Below, piece by piece: positions 42,642-51,251 of a DNA stretch of 64,000 nt. The notes under the pieces are model-generated. The model was not told the origin of the DNA, ran no database searches, and worked only from the letters and a program-made list of their open reading frames with translations. Each line of letters begins with the position of its first letter. Position 1 is the stretch's first letter. This stretch comes from Candidatus Omnitrophota bacterium (lineage in GTDB: Bacteria; Hinthialibacterota; Hinthialibacteria; Hinthialibacterales; Hinthialibacteraceae). The stretch is taken from NCBI GenBank assembly GCA_040755155.1, contig JBFMBP010000097.1:45885-109884 (forward strand). The letters are read 5' to 3'. The translations under genes were made by a program, and so were the position numbers.

Positions 42642-42730
42642 CAAACCCGCCGTTGAAACGGCGGGCTATTGTCATTTGCCCCTTTAAAGGGGCATTTAAA
42701 GTAGCCCAGCCGTTCAAGGCTGGGATGAGG
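42642..42730. repeat. 89-bp palindromic repeat, copy 2
   Basis: Reverse-orientation copy of 19852-19940. Central hairpin GCCCCTTTAAAGGGGC with outer arms GGCGGGCTATTGTC and GTAGCCCAGCC. It starts 15 bp after the scpA stop and lies in the scpA-scpB gap. Confidence 0.8.
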
Positions 42731-42912
42731 AATTTCGGGCAATTGACCCTTTTCGCGATTCAAAAGCGCAAAGAACATAAAAACCTTGACGCTTCTCATG
42801 AACGATTTTTCGATGGCGTGATAGTACTAACTGCGTAACATGAGTTACTAAGGCATAATCCCTTGCCGCCTATCGCGTTTGATCGAATCGAATATTTAAT
42901 TTACATTTGAAT

Positions 42913-43596
42913 ATGACTATGGAACAAGAAAACCTCATCGGCGCCGTCGAAGCGTTGATCTTCGTTTCCGGCGATCCCGTGCCTCTGAAACGGCTGGCGG
43001 AACTGCTGGAAAAAGAAGAGACAGAGATTAAGGGAGCGGTCGACGCCTTAAGCGAACGTTATGCGGAAAACGCTTCCGCCCTGCAAATTATGGAAGTGGC
43101 GGGCGGTTTTCAATTGCGCACTCGTCCCGTTTACAGCGTTCACATCAACCGTTTTTTGGAACGCAAGCGGAAAACTACCCTCAGCGGTCCCGCGCTGGAA
43201 ACCCTGGCCATCATCGCCTATAAACAACCGATCACCCGCGCTGAGATCGAAGCCATTCGCGGCGTCGGCATCGACGGCGTACTGAAATCGCTGTTGGATA
43301 AGCGGCTTGTAAAGGTAAAAGGAGTCAAAGAGGTTCCCGGACGCCCCAATCTTTACGGCACGACCAAGTATTTTTTGGAATATTTCGGCATCTCCTCGCT
43401 CAAGGACCTGCCCCCTATCGAAGACATCTCTGAAACCTTCTCCAGCGTTTCCGCTTTGGATAACGAAATCGAAGAGATTACTGGAGATGATTCCGGCGCC
43501 CCGGAAGAAAACCTCCACGAATCAGCAAATGTCGAAAGCGACGCTGAAGAATCTCAGGAGGAGAATTTCAATTCTCCGCAAGATAATGAAGAATAA
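42913..43596 (+). CDS. scpB: Segregation and condensation protein B
   Basis: 227 residues from the ATG at 42913 (a TTG at 42907 and an ATG at 42919 are close alternatives and no clear ribosome site separates them). The paired winged helices show in ENLIGAVEALIFVSGDPVPL, LSGPALETLAIIAYKQPITR and GVDGVLKSLLDKRLVKVKG-like GIDGVLKSLLDKRLVKVKGV. A long acidic tail follows residue 180. ScpB dimers bind ScpA in the SMC complex. It overlaps rluB by 11 bp. Confidence 0.96.
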   Translation: MTMEQENLIGAVEALIFVSGDPVPLKRLAELLEKEETEIKGAVDALSERYAENASALQIMEVAGGFQLRTRPVYSVHINRFLERKRKTTLSGPALETLAIIAYKQPITRAEIEAIRGVGIDGVLKSLLDKRLVKVKGVKEVPGRPNLYGTTKYFLEYFGISSLKDLPPIEDISETFSSVSALDNEIEEITGDDSGAPEENLHESANVESDAEESQEENFNSPQDNEE

Positions 43597-44338
43597 TCCC
43601 GGCGATAACCAGTCGATCCGATTGAATAGGCTTCTGGCACAATATGGCCTTTGCTCCCGCCGCAAGGCGGACGAGTGGATTGCGGCGGGGCGCGTCTCCA
43701 TCAATGGACTCGTATGCCGTCAATTGGGAGCCGCCGTGGATCCGGAAACGCAGCAAATTGCGGTGGATGGCGTACTCTTAACCGAACGGCCCGCTATCTA
43801 TTACATCGCTCTCAATAAACCCAAAGGCGTAGTAACCACTCGCCAGGATCCCCAAGGCCGTAGAACGGTCATGGATCTTTTATCCCCGGAACATAGAAAG
43901 GCGGGAGTTTTTCCCGTGGGGAGGTTGGATCACGATTCCGAGGGCTTGCTGCTCATAACCAACGATGGTGATTGGAGCCAGATTCTGCTTCATCCCCGCC
44001 ATATCGTCTGGAAAAAATACCGGGTGCAAACCGATAAACCTATGACGGAAACCATTCGCAAAAAATTCTCCCAAGGCGTCAAACTGGAAGAAAAAACTAC
44101 TTTACCCGCCCGCGTATCGCATCCTGCAAAAGATTCATGCAGCGGAACCGTTTTTCACCTCTCCATCCGCGAAGGACGCAACCGGCAAATACGCAGGATG
44201 TGCGCCGCCGCCGGATTGAATATTCTATCCCTGAAACGCCTTTCCGTGGGTCCGATTGAATTAGGAGATTTGCCATCCGGCGCCTGGAGAACGCTGACGA
44301 CGGAGGAAACGCAAACCGTCTTCCATCTGGGCGATTGA
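43586..44338 (+). CDS. rluB: Ribosomal large-subunit pseudouridine synthase (RluB-like)
   Basis: 250 residues from the ATG at 43586, inside the scpB 3' end. An S4-like domain (RLNRLLAQYGLCSRRKADEW) precedes the RsuA/RluB catalytic domain with the Asp in VGRLDHDSEGLLLITNDGDW and the closing REGRNRQIRRMCAAAGLNIL. It makes pseudouridine in 23S rRNA (2605-type site in E. coli). An AGGAGGAG lies about 22 bases upstream, too far for a normal start; translation is probably coupled to scpB. Confidence 0.92.
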   Translation: MKNNPGDNQSIRLNRLLAQYGLCSRRKADEWIAAGRVSINGLVCRQLGAAVDPETQQIAVDGVLLTERPAIYYIALNKPKGVVTTRQDPQGRRTVMDLLSPEHRKAGVFPVGRLDHDSEGLLLITNDGDWSQILLHPRHIVWKKYRVQTDKPMTETIRKKFSQGVKLEEKTTLPARVSHPAKDSCSGTVFHLSIREGRNRQIRRMCAAAGLNILSLKRLSVGPIELGDLPSGAWRTLTTEETQTVFHLGD

Positions 44339-44556
44339 TTCTAACCCTTTGACCCGGCTTTTTTTTCGCGCCATACTTCGCGGGCTTGAATTGCTTCCTC
44401 AGAAAGTATAATGGTGAGGAAGCGGGCGTATGGAAATCAAGGCCGGGGGAAAAGGGTAACATCTTTTCCGCCTTTGAAATTGCCAATCCGCATAAAAGAA
44501 ACTGCTCTAGTCTTCCATCGTCCATTCATAACCTATTGCCTCATGGAGAGTATACT

Positions 44557-46953
44557 GTGCCGAAATCGTTAGTAATCGTCGAATCTCCCGCGAAAGCGAA
44601 GACCATAAATAAATTCTTGGGACCGGATTTCCAAGTGACGGCGTCGATGGGCCATATCCGCGATTTGCCGCCCAAGGCATTAGGAGTCGACGTAGACAAC
44701 AATTTCCAACCCACTTACGAAACATCGCCGGATAAAGAAAAAACCATCCGGGAATTGCATAAACTCGCCAAAAAAAGCGAAACCATCTACCTCGCGCCTG
44801 ATCCCGACCGCGAAGGCGAAGCCATCTCCTGGCATTTGGCGGAGATATTGGGGCCGAAACTGAACGGCCAAACGATTCGGCGCGTTACCTTCAACGAAAT
44901 TACCAAACAAGCCATCCAAAACGCCATCCTGCATCCCGGCGAGATCGATATGGATCGCGTCAACGCCCAGCAGGCGCGCCGGATTCTCGACCGGCTGGTG
45001 GGTTATAAAATCAGCCCCTTGCTAACCCGCCTGGTTACGCGCAATAAAAGCGCGCTATCAGCGGGGCGGGTGCAATCGGTAGCCTTGCGCCTGATCTGCG
45101 AGCGGGAAGAGGAAATCCGCGCTTTCGTTCCCGTGGAGTATTGGACGATTCTAGGAAAATTCAAGAACGCCGACGGCGTGGAAATTCAAGCCGAACTGTA
45201 CAGCGTCGGCGGCGATAAAATCAACCATCAAGGCGAAGGCAAAGAAAAAGAAGACAAAGAAACATTCCACATTCAAAACGAGCAGCAAGCCCAGGAATTG
45301 ATCGAAGCCTTACATAAGGCCGTTTATTCCATCGGCCAGATCGACAGCCGCAAGCGCACCCGTCGCCCTCCCGCTCCGTATATCACCAGCACGCTGCAAC
45401 AGGACGCCTCGCGCCTTCTCGGCTTCACCGGCGACCGCACCATGCGCGCCGCCCAAGCGCTTTACGAAGGCGTGGACATCGGCTCTGAAACCGTAGGTTT
45501 GATTACTTATATGAGAACGGACTCCGTCCGCATCGCCGGGGAAGCCGTCGCCAAATGCCGGGAATACGTTTCTCATAAATACGGCCAAGAGTACGTACCC
45601 GACAAACCCAATTTTTTCAAAAGCAGCAAATCGGCGCAAGAAGCGCACGAAGCCATCCGGCCTACCATCCTCGACGATTCCCATACCCCTCATAAGGTCT
45701 CAAAACATCTTAAATCCGATCAGGCGAAATTGTACGATCTAATCTGGAAGCGTTTTCTCGCCTGCCAGATGGCTTCGGCGGAATACCTCGCCACTACAAT
45801 CACTATCGTTGACGATCGCTTCGTCTTCCGCGCCACTGGCTCGGTGCTGACGTTCGACGGCTTCATGCGCATCTATCGCGATCCCGATGACGATACGGAT
45901 CAGCTGTTGCCTCCGATGAAAGAGGGAGAAAAACTGGATATGATGGAGTTGGATTCCGATCAGCATTTTACGCGCCCGCCCGCCCGCTACAACGACGCCT
46001 CTCTCATCAAAGAGTTGGAAAGCGAAGGCATCGGACGCCCCAGCACCTACGCCTCCATCGTCAAAACCCTGGTCGATCGGCGTTATATCGAACGCAAGGA
46101 GAAGCGCTTTTATCCCTCCGATCTTGGCGAAATCGTCAACAAACTGCTGGTGAAGAATTTCCCCGACATCTTCGAAGTGGGATTTACGGCGGGAGTGGAG
46201 GCTAAGCTGGATGAAGTCGAAGAGGGCAAAGCGGACTGGGTTTCGCTGCTCAAAAACTTTTACGAACCGTTCGAAAAAGACCTCTCCAACGCTCCTAAAG
46301 GCATGGGGGAGGTATTGCGCAATTTGCAGCAGCCCATCGAAGATAAAATCTGTCCCAAATGCCAAAACAAGTTGGTCAAAAAATGGGGACGGACAAGTTG
46401 GTTCATCGCCTGCACCAACTACCCTGACTGCGACTATACCGCCCCGTTGGAAGAGACCGAGGTCATCCCCACCGACATTCCCTGCGATAAATGCGGAAAG
46501 ATAATGGTGATTCGTCCGGGAAAATATGGCCCATTCCTCGGCTGCTCCGCCTATCCGGACTGCAAGACGACCAAGCCGATTCCATCGGGTCTTATCTGCC
46601 CCAAGCCGGACTGCGGCGGCAATATCGTCCAACGGCGCTCCCGCTTTGGCAAACTGTTCTACGGCTGCGACAAATATCCCGACTGCGATTTCGCCGCCTG
46701 GGATTATCCGATCGTCGAAACTTGTCCCAAATGCGGCAATCTGTTCTTGGTCAAAAAAGACTACAAGCGGAAAGGCCCCACGATCAAATGTCCCCAAAAA
46801 GGCTGCAATTATTCGCGCCAGGACGATCGGCCGGGCGAAGGCGCCGATTTCATCAAAAAATTCATCGAGAAGTACTCCAACGCCGCCTCGCGGGATAACG
46901 GTAATGACGCGCCTGCGGAATCCTCAACGCCTGCGCCGGCGATGGACGAATAA
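44557..46953 (+). CDS. topA: DNA topoisomerase I
   Basis: 798 residues from the GTG at 44557, with GGAGAG 6 bases upstream. Toprim domain (SLVIVESPAKAKTINKFLGP), catalytic Tyr318 in TYMRTDSVR, and four C-terminal zinc ribbons: C-x2-C...C-x4-C in CPKCQNKLVKKWGRTSW, CDKCGKIMVIRPGKYGPFLG, CPKPDCGGNIVQRRSRF and CPKCGNLFLVKKDYKRK. It relaxes negative supercoils. A tail of Ala/Pro/Glu residues ends it. Confidence 0.97.
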   Translation: MPKSLVIVESPAKAKTINKFLGPDFQVTASMGHIRDLPPKALGVDVDNNFQPTYETSPDKEKTIRELHKLAKKSETIYLAPDPDREGEAISWHLAEILGPKLNGQTIRRVTFNEITKQAIQNAILHPGEIDMDRVNAQQARRILDRLVGYKISPLLTRLVTRNKSALSAGRVQSVALRLICEREEEIRAFVPVEYWTILGKFKNADGVEIQAELYSVGGDKINHQGEGKEKEDKETFHIQNEQQAQELIEALHKAVYSIGQIDSRKRTRRPPAPYITSTLQQDASRLLGFTGDRTMRAAQALYEGVDIGSETVGLITYMRTDSVRIAGEAVAKCREYVSHKYGQEYVPDKPNFFKSSKSAQEAHEAIRPTILDDSHTPHKVSKHLKSDQAKLYDLIWKRFLACQMASAEYLATTITIVDDRFVFRATGSVLTFDGFMRIYRDPDDDTDQLLPPMKEGEKLDMMELDSDQHFTRPPARYNDASLIKELESEGIGRPSTYASIVKTLVDRRYIERKEKRFYPSDLGEIVNKLLVKNFPDIFEVGFTAGVEAKLDEVEEGKADWVSLLKNFYEPFEKDLSNAPKGMGEVLRNLQQPIEDKICPKCQNKLVKKWGRTSWFIACTNYPDCDYTAPLEETEVIPTDIPCDKCGKIMVIRPGKYGPFLGCSAYPDCKTTKPIPSGLICPKPDCGGNIVQRRSRFGKLFYGCDKYPDCDFAAWDYPIVETCPKCGNLFLVKKDYKRKGPTIKCPQKGCNYSRQDDRPGEGADFIKKFIEKYSNAASRDNGNDAPAESSTPAPAMDE

Positions 46954-46959
46954 CGGCTC

Positions 46960-47151
46960 ATGGATATTTGGGCATTGGGAACCTATATTTTTCTGTTGCT
47001 TTGCCTCGCCATTGGTGCCGTTTCGTGTTGGAGGAGTTCCCTGCCCTTTTCCCAAAAGTTATTTTGGACGGTTGTAATTACTGTTCTTCCCCTGGCGGGA
47101 ACGCTGTCCTATTTTTTCTTTGCGAAAGAGACTCGGGAACTATTGTCATGA
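46960..47151 (+). CDS. Small PLDc_N-like membrane protein
   Basis: 63 residues, two hydrophobic helices (TYIFLLLCLAIGAVSCW; FWTVVITVLPLAGTLSYFFF). The arrangement matches the PLDc_N domain normally found before cardiolipin synthase catalytic domains, here alone. It starts 7 bp after topA and its TGA overlaps the next ATG as ATGA. Role unknown. Confidence 0.7.
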   Translation: MDIWALGTYIFLLLCLAIGAVSCWRSSLPFSQKLFWTVVITVLPLAGTLSYFFFAKETRELLS

Positions 47152-47579
47152 CGGAAAAAGTATTTCCCCGCCCCAACGTTACCGCCGATATGCTCATCCC
47201 CAACGAGAAAGGCGAAATCCTGCTCATCAAGCGCAATAACGATCCCTATAAGGGCTGTTACGCCATCCCCGGCGGCTTTCTGGAAGTGCACCAGGAGACG
47301 GTGGAAGAATGCGCCTTGCGGGAAGCGGAAGAAGAAACCGGCCTGAAGGTCGAGATCGACCGCCTCATCGGCGTCTACTCCCACCCCAAACGCGATCCGC
47401 GCTGGCACAACGTTACTGCCGCCTACCTCGCCAAGCCCATCGTAATGATCGAAGCGCAAAAAGCCCTAGCGGGCGACGATGCCGGAGAGGTGCTCTGGGT
47501 CCACCCGCAGAGCGAAGAGTACAAAAAGCTGGATATCGGCTTCGACCATCGGCAAATCATCGCCGATGCGCTGAAATGA
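47148..47579 (+). CDS. Nudix hydrolase (ADP-ribose/8-oxo-dGTP-like)
   Basis: 143 residues from the ATG at 47148, overlapping the small membrane gene by four bases. The Nudix box reads PGGFLEVHQETVEECALREA, then EEETGL (about residues 41-66), with one extra residue between the first Gly and Glu compared with the common spacing. It would split a nucleoside diphosphate linked to another group. The exact substrate is open. Confidence 0.9.
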   Translation: MTEKVFPRPNVTADMLIPNEKGEILLIKRNNDPYKGCYAIPGGFLEVHQETVEECALREAEEETGLKVEIDRLIGVYSHPKRDPRWHNVTAAYLAKPIVMIEAQKALAGDDAGEVLWVHPQSEEYKKLDIGFDHRQIIADALK

Positions 47580-47706
47580 AGGCTTTTTACGGTCTTTGCT
47601 TGATGAAATGAAACAATTGAGTTATATATAAATTATAGGCGCTATTGATTTTGTTTCTCATCGATGCGCATCGTTATTCGGTTATACTATCGTAGAGATA
47701 ATTGTC

Positions 47707-48171
47707 ATGGCAAAAACGATTCCAACCTACGAATGGCTAATAAATCATTTGCGCCAGAACATCGATGACGCAAGAGAAAATACAATTGATACTATTGTAA
47801 ATATGATTCTCGATATGGATGAATCCCATCAAAAAATCGTATTGAAGCGCTTACTTGAAGAGCAATCTAAAGCTAATGTAAGCGAATCAACGCCGGATGG
47901 TTCGCCCATGCCTAAACAAAAACCGGCTACAGCAACGGATGCCGACGCCGTATGGGAAAATAATCGCGCTTATTTCCAAAACCATGAACAAGAATGGAAA
48001 GAAAAACATCCTGGACTCTATGTCGCCGTTCATAACGACATGATTCTTTATACAGGAAAAGAACTTGGGTCTTTAGCAGGCCGGATTTACCGTCAATATG
48101 GAAATATTCCCTTTTACGCATCGGTTCCTGGCGAAGATCGAATTGAATATATCGATTTTCCAATTAGCTAA
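47707..48171 (+). CDS. DUF5678-domain protein
   Basis: 154 residues. The C-terminal 70 residues (WENNRAYFQNHEQEWKEKHP, then GLYVAVHNDMILYTGKELGS and IYRQYGNIPFYASVPGEDRI) match DUF5678. The N-terminal half is a coil-rich stretch. It lies 8 bp before a retropepsin-like gene, a pairing seen in other genomes. Function unknown. Confidence 0.78.
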   Translation: MAKTIPTYEWLINHLRQNIDDARENTIDTIVNMILDMDESHQKIVLKRLLEEQSKANVSESTPDGSPMPKQKPATATDADAVWENNRAYFQNHEQEWKEKHPGLYVAVHNDMILYTGKELGSLAGRIYRQYGNIPFYASVPGEDRIEYIDFPIS

Positions 48172-48179
48172 GAAAACTC

Positions 48180-48584
48180 ATGCTCTCTCAACAGAAAAAC
48201 TATGTTACATTAATAAACGACATCCAGCCAGGTCCATGCCTTGAAATAGAAATATGTAATGCTGCAACAAATACCAGTACAACAGTTATGATGAAAATTG
48301 ATACGGGTTCCTCCCGGACAGTAATTCCAAAAAAGATTTTAAATGAATTTATCAATTTAAGAAAAATAAAAGATATCAATTGCTTCGATTATAACGGGGA
48401 TAAAAAAAGTATGCCGTTATTTGTAGTAAACCTTAAGATTCTTGGAAACACATTTATGGATAGGGAAATCATTGGATCCGATAATCCCGAATACGGCCTG
48501 ATAGGCCGCGACATCTTATCTCAGTATATTTTAACATGCGACGGTCCGAAAAAAAAATTCGAATTGGAATTTTCCCAAGAATAA
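48180..48584 (+). CDS. Retropepsin-like aspartic protease (clan AA)
   Basis: 134 residues. The catalytic Asp is in MKIDTGSSRTVIPKKILNEF (DTGS), and the second half carries YGLIGRDILSQYILTCDGPK typical of single-domain retroviral-like proteases, which act as dimers. No signal peptide, so probably cytoplasmic. It directly follows the DUF5678 gene. Substrate unknown. Confidence 0.85.
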   Translation: MLSQQKNYVTLINDIQPGPCLEIEICNAATNTSTTVMMKIDTGSSRTVIPKKILNEFINLRKIKDINCFDYNGDKKSMPLFVVNLKILGNTFMDREIIGSDNPEYGLIGRDILSQYILTCDGPKKKFELEFSQE

Positions 48585-48609
48585 AATCTCTTCCTAAATC
48601 CCCTTTTCA

Positions 48610-48825
48610 TCATTCATCATTCCTAATTTCTTCTACCGCCAATTCCACGAAATCTTCTTCTACCCAGGCGCAGGCGCAGAATTCCCAGCGGTAGCGGATT
48701 TCTTCTTTGATTGCGTTTAGCGCTTCTTCCCGCGTCGTTCCTTGAACGGAGCATTCCGGTTTGTCGATCGAGCGGGCGATATACCCGCCGGAAGGGAGTT
48801 TTTTGAGTTGTATTCTAAATTTCAT
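48610..48825 (-). CDS. HicB-like antitoxin-family protein (solitary)
   Basis: 71 residues from the ATG at 48825. FRIQLKKLPSGGYIARSIDK, then PECSVQGTTREEALNAIKEE resembles the HicB N-terminal fold, but there is no ribbon-helix-helix domain and no HicA toxin adjacent. GGAGGAG lies about 13 bases upstream, and a GTG at 48837 is an alternative start. Several such solitary proteins have unknown roles. Confidence 0.7.
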   Translation of the reverse strand: MKFRIQLKKLPSGGYIARSIDKPECSVQGTTREEALNAIKEEIRYRWEFCACAWVEEDFVELAVEEIRNDE

Positions 48826-48944
48826 AATAATCGTCACTCCTCCGGCGGATACTCGACAATTCTTCGTCTCTAATCTCGAGGGACGAATTCGCCCCTTTCG
48901 ACGCTGCAATCAAGACCGAAGAATCCGGCGGCGCGTACGCCCTT

Positions 48945-50330
48945 TCATGATCCCGCTCCCACATCTTTTTCCCAAAACGCGATGCGTTGTTTTAATTTTT
49001 CGACTAAATCGGGATGTTGCTCCTTCAAGTCCTTGGTTTCGCCGGGATCGTCTTTTAGATTATACAAAAGAACGGGGCTTTCGCTCTTTTCTTCGAAATC
49101 GAGTTTTCCATTGAGCAATAATTTCCAATCCCCGGCTCTGACCGCGCGTTGTTCGCCCAAGCCCCAAAAAATTTCCTCATGCGGGCTTTTAGCTTTTTGC
49201 GTTATCATGGGAAAAATATCTTTGCCGTCGATGGGACGGTCGGTGGGCAATTCGCCGCCAGCTAATTTGAGAACGGTGGGGAAAACGTCCATAGTTGCCC
49301 CAACCTCGTCAATAACCTGACCGCTGGGAATAACCCCAGGCCAATGAACGATGGCGGGTTCGCGGATGCCGCCCTCATGCAGCCCGCCCTTGCAGCCTTT
49401 AAAAGGATAGGCTCTCCCGCCATGATATTTTTGCCGCGAATCGTCCAGCAGATTGCGCGGCTCGCTGGAGGGGCCATTATCGCTGATGAAGAGAATCAAC
49501 GTCTTATCGCGCAAGCCTTGCCGATCCAATTCCTTCATGACCGACCCGATGGAATCGTCGAGCGCCGCCGCCATCGCCGCTTGCGTCCGCCGTTGCGGAT
49601 CGTTGATATGCTTCACCCGTTCGAAATACTCCTTCGGCGCATGCATGGGATAATGGGGCGCGTTGAAGGGGATGTAGAGGAAGAAGGGACGTTCTTTATT
49701 CTCCCGAACGAAACGCGACGCTTCCCGCGCGATGAGGTGGGTCAGGTATTCTCCATTTTCCCAGACCTCTTCGCCATTGCGCCATAGGTCATGATAAGGA
49801 ACCTGATATCCCGATTGATGCCAATAATAAATATGGGAGTAATAATCGACGCAGCCGCTGAGAAATCCAAAACTTTCCTCGAAGCCCTGCGCCTGAGGAC
49901 GCGAATCTTGGCGGCTGCCTTGGTGCCATTTGCCAAAGAGGCCGGTGCGGTAATCCAGTCCCCTCATCGCTTCCGCCAGGGTGATTTCATCCGGCTTCAA
50001 GCCCGCCGAATCGAGTCCGGAGGGCACGTTGTTCGCTACGCCGGTGCGTTGCGGGTAACGGCCTGTCAGCAGCGCCGCCCGCGAAGGGGAACAGACCGGC
50101 GCGTTGGAATACCACTGGGTGAAATACGTCCCCGCCGCAGCGAGAGCGTCTATGTTGGGCGTTCGCATATCCTCCGCGCCATAGCATCCAATGTCGTTGT
50201 ATCCCAAATCGTCGGCGAAGAAAATGATTACATTCGGCTTTTCCGCCGCTTCTGTCCGCCATCCCGAAAGAGCCGCCGCCGTTCCACAGGCGGCGGTTCG
50301 CAAAAAGCCGCGCCGATCGCATCGCGTCAT
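48945..50330 (-). CDS. Sulfatase with Tat signal (CSPSR)
   Basis: 461 residues. Tat signal DRRGFLRTAACGTAAALSGW, metal site FFADDLGYNDIGCYG, and the normal formylglycine motif CSPSRAALLTGRYP (about residues 79-83). The substrate segment resembles N-acetylgalactosamine/arylsulfatase-type enzymes. It is divergent from the DUF1080-like gene. Confidence 0.94.
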   Translation of the reverse strand: MTRCDRRGFLRTAACGTAAALSGWRTEAAEKPNVIIFFADDLGYNDIGCYGAEDMRTPNIDALAAAGTYFTQWYSNAPVCSPSRAALLTGRYPQRTGVANNVPSGLDSAGLKPDEITLAEAMRGLDYRTGLFGKWHQGSRQDSRPQAQGFEESFGFLSGCVDYYSHIYYWHQSGYQVPYHDLWRNGEEVWENGEYLTHLIAREASRFVRENKERPFFLYIPFNAPHYPMHAPKEYFERVKHINDPQRRTQAAMAAALDDSIGSVMKELDRQGLRDKTLILFISDNGPSSEPRNLLDDSRQKYHGGRAYPFKGCKGGLHEGGIREPAIVHWPGVIPSGQVIDEVGATMDVFPTVLKLAGGELPTDRPIDGKDIFPMITQKAKSPHEEIFWGLGEQRAVRAGDWKLLLNGKLDFEEKSESPVLLYNLKDDPGETKDLKEQHPDLVEKLKQRIAFWEKDVGAGS

Positions 50331-50430
50331 GATTCATGTCCTCCTCCTGTTTATTTATTCCCGTCGTATATGTTATACTCCAGGTTCGGCAATCTTGGCG
50401 ATTTTGTCAATACGAAAAGGAGAAAGAAAC

Positions 50431-51147
50431 ATGAAGAAGAAAAGCATCGTCTTTCTATCTCTATTCCTTGCCATCGGCGCTGTCTCTTGGACGCAAGCCG
50501 CCGAAAAAGAAGCAATTCCCAAGGAAAAGAACGGTTTGCCCTTACTCCTGGAAGAGAATTTCTCGCAGGGATGCGACCGTTGGGAACCGACAGACAAAGA
50601 CGCTTGGAAAGTGGTTGTGGAAAATGGCAACTCGATCTATTCGCTGTTCAAGCAGAGCCATTACGAACCGCCTGTCCGTTCGCCATTCAATATATCGTTG
50701 GCGAAGGATATATGGGTATCTGATTTCGTTTTGGACGCGAAAATGAAATCCACCGGACGCCAGTATGGCCATCGCGACATGTGCGTAATTTTTGGCTGGC
50801 GGGACGTTTCCCATTTCTATTACGTCCACATCGCCCCCGCGCCCGATACGGACCCGCACGCCAATTCCATTTTCCTCGTTAACGGCGAACCGCGCAAATC
50901 CATCGCCGCCAAGCGCAATAATGGGACGGAATGGCGCGATAATACTTATTACTCGGTAAGAGTGGAGCGCCAAGTGGAAACGGGAACGATCAAAGTCTTC
51001 TTTGAGGATATGAAGAATCCCATTATGTTGGCGGAAGATAAAACCTATTCGTCTGGCCGCATTGGCGTCGGCTCCTTCGACGATACAGGCGATGTCGACG
51101 ATATCCTTCTATGGGGAAAGAAAGTCGAATCGCCAAAGAAAGAATAA
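50431..51147 (+). CDS. Secreted DUF1080-like (3-keto-disaccharide hydrolase/LamG-like) protein
   Basis: 238 residues from the ATG at 50431 with AAGGAG 8 bases upstream. Signal peptide KKKSIVFLSLFLAIGAVSWT, then a concanavalin-like beta-sandwich (DFVLDAKMKSTGRQYGHRDM, CVIFGWRDVSHFYYVHIAPA, GRIGVGSFDDTGDVDDILLW). Such domains occur in sugar-processing proteins of planctomycetes and related bacteria. It is followed about 105 bp later by an SSS symporter. Confidence 0.85.
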   Translation: MKKKSIVFLSLFLAIGAVSWTQAAEKEAIPKEKNGLPLLLEENFSQGCDRWEPTDKDAWKVVVENGNSIYSLFKQSHYEPPVRSPFNISLAKDIWVSDFVLDAKMKSTGRQYGHRDMCVIFGWRDVSHFYYVHIAPAPDTDPHANSIFLVNGEPRKSIAAKRNNGTEWRDNTYYSVRVERQVETGTIKVFFEDMKNPIMLAEDKTYSSGRIGVGSFDDTGDVDDILLWGKKVESPKKE

Positions 51148-51251
51148 TCGCCGGTTGCTGCGAGATAGGCTTAAGACAATACTCTTCCTGAATTCAATTA
51201 AATCGATATAGTATCCGCATTGGATCGAACTTATATCGGGAGCCTTCGTTT

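Noticed and set aside
45739-46797. Large minus-strand frame within topA
   Set aside because: It is antisense to the topA zinc-ribbon region; no start signal or motif.
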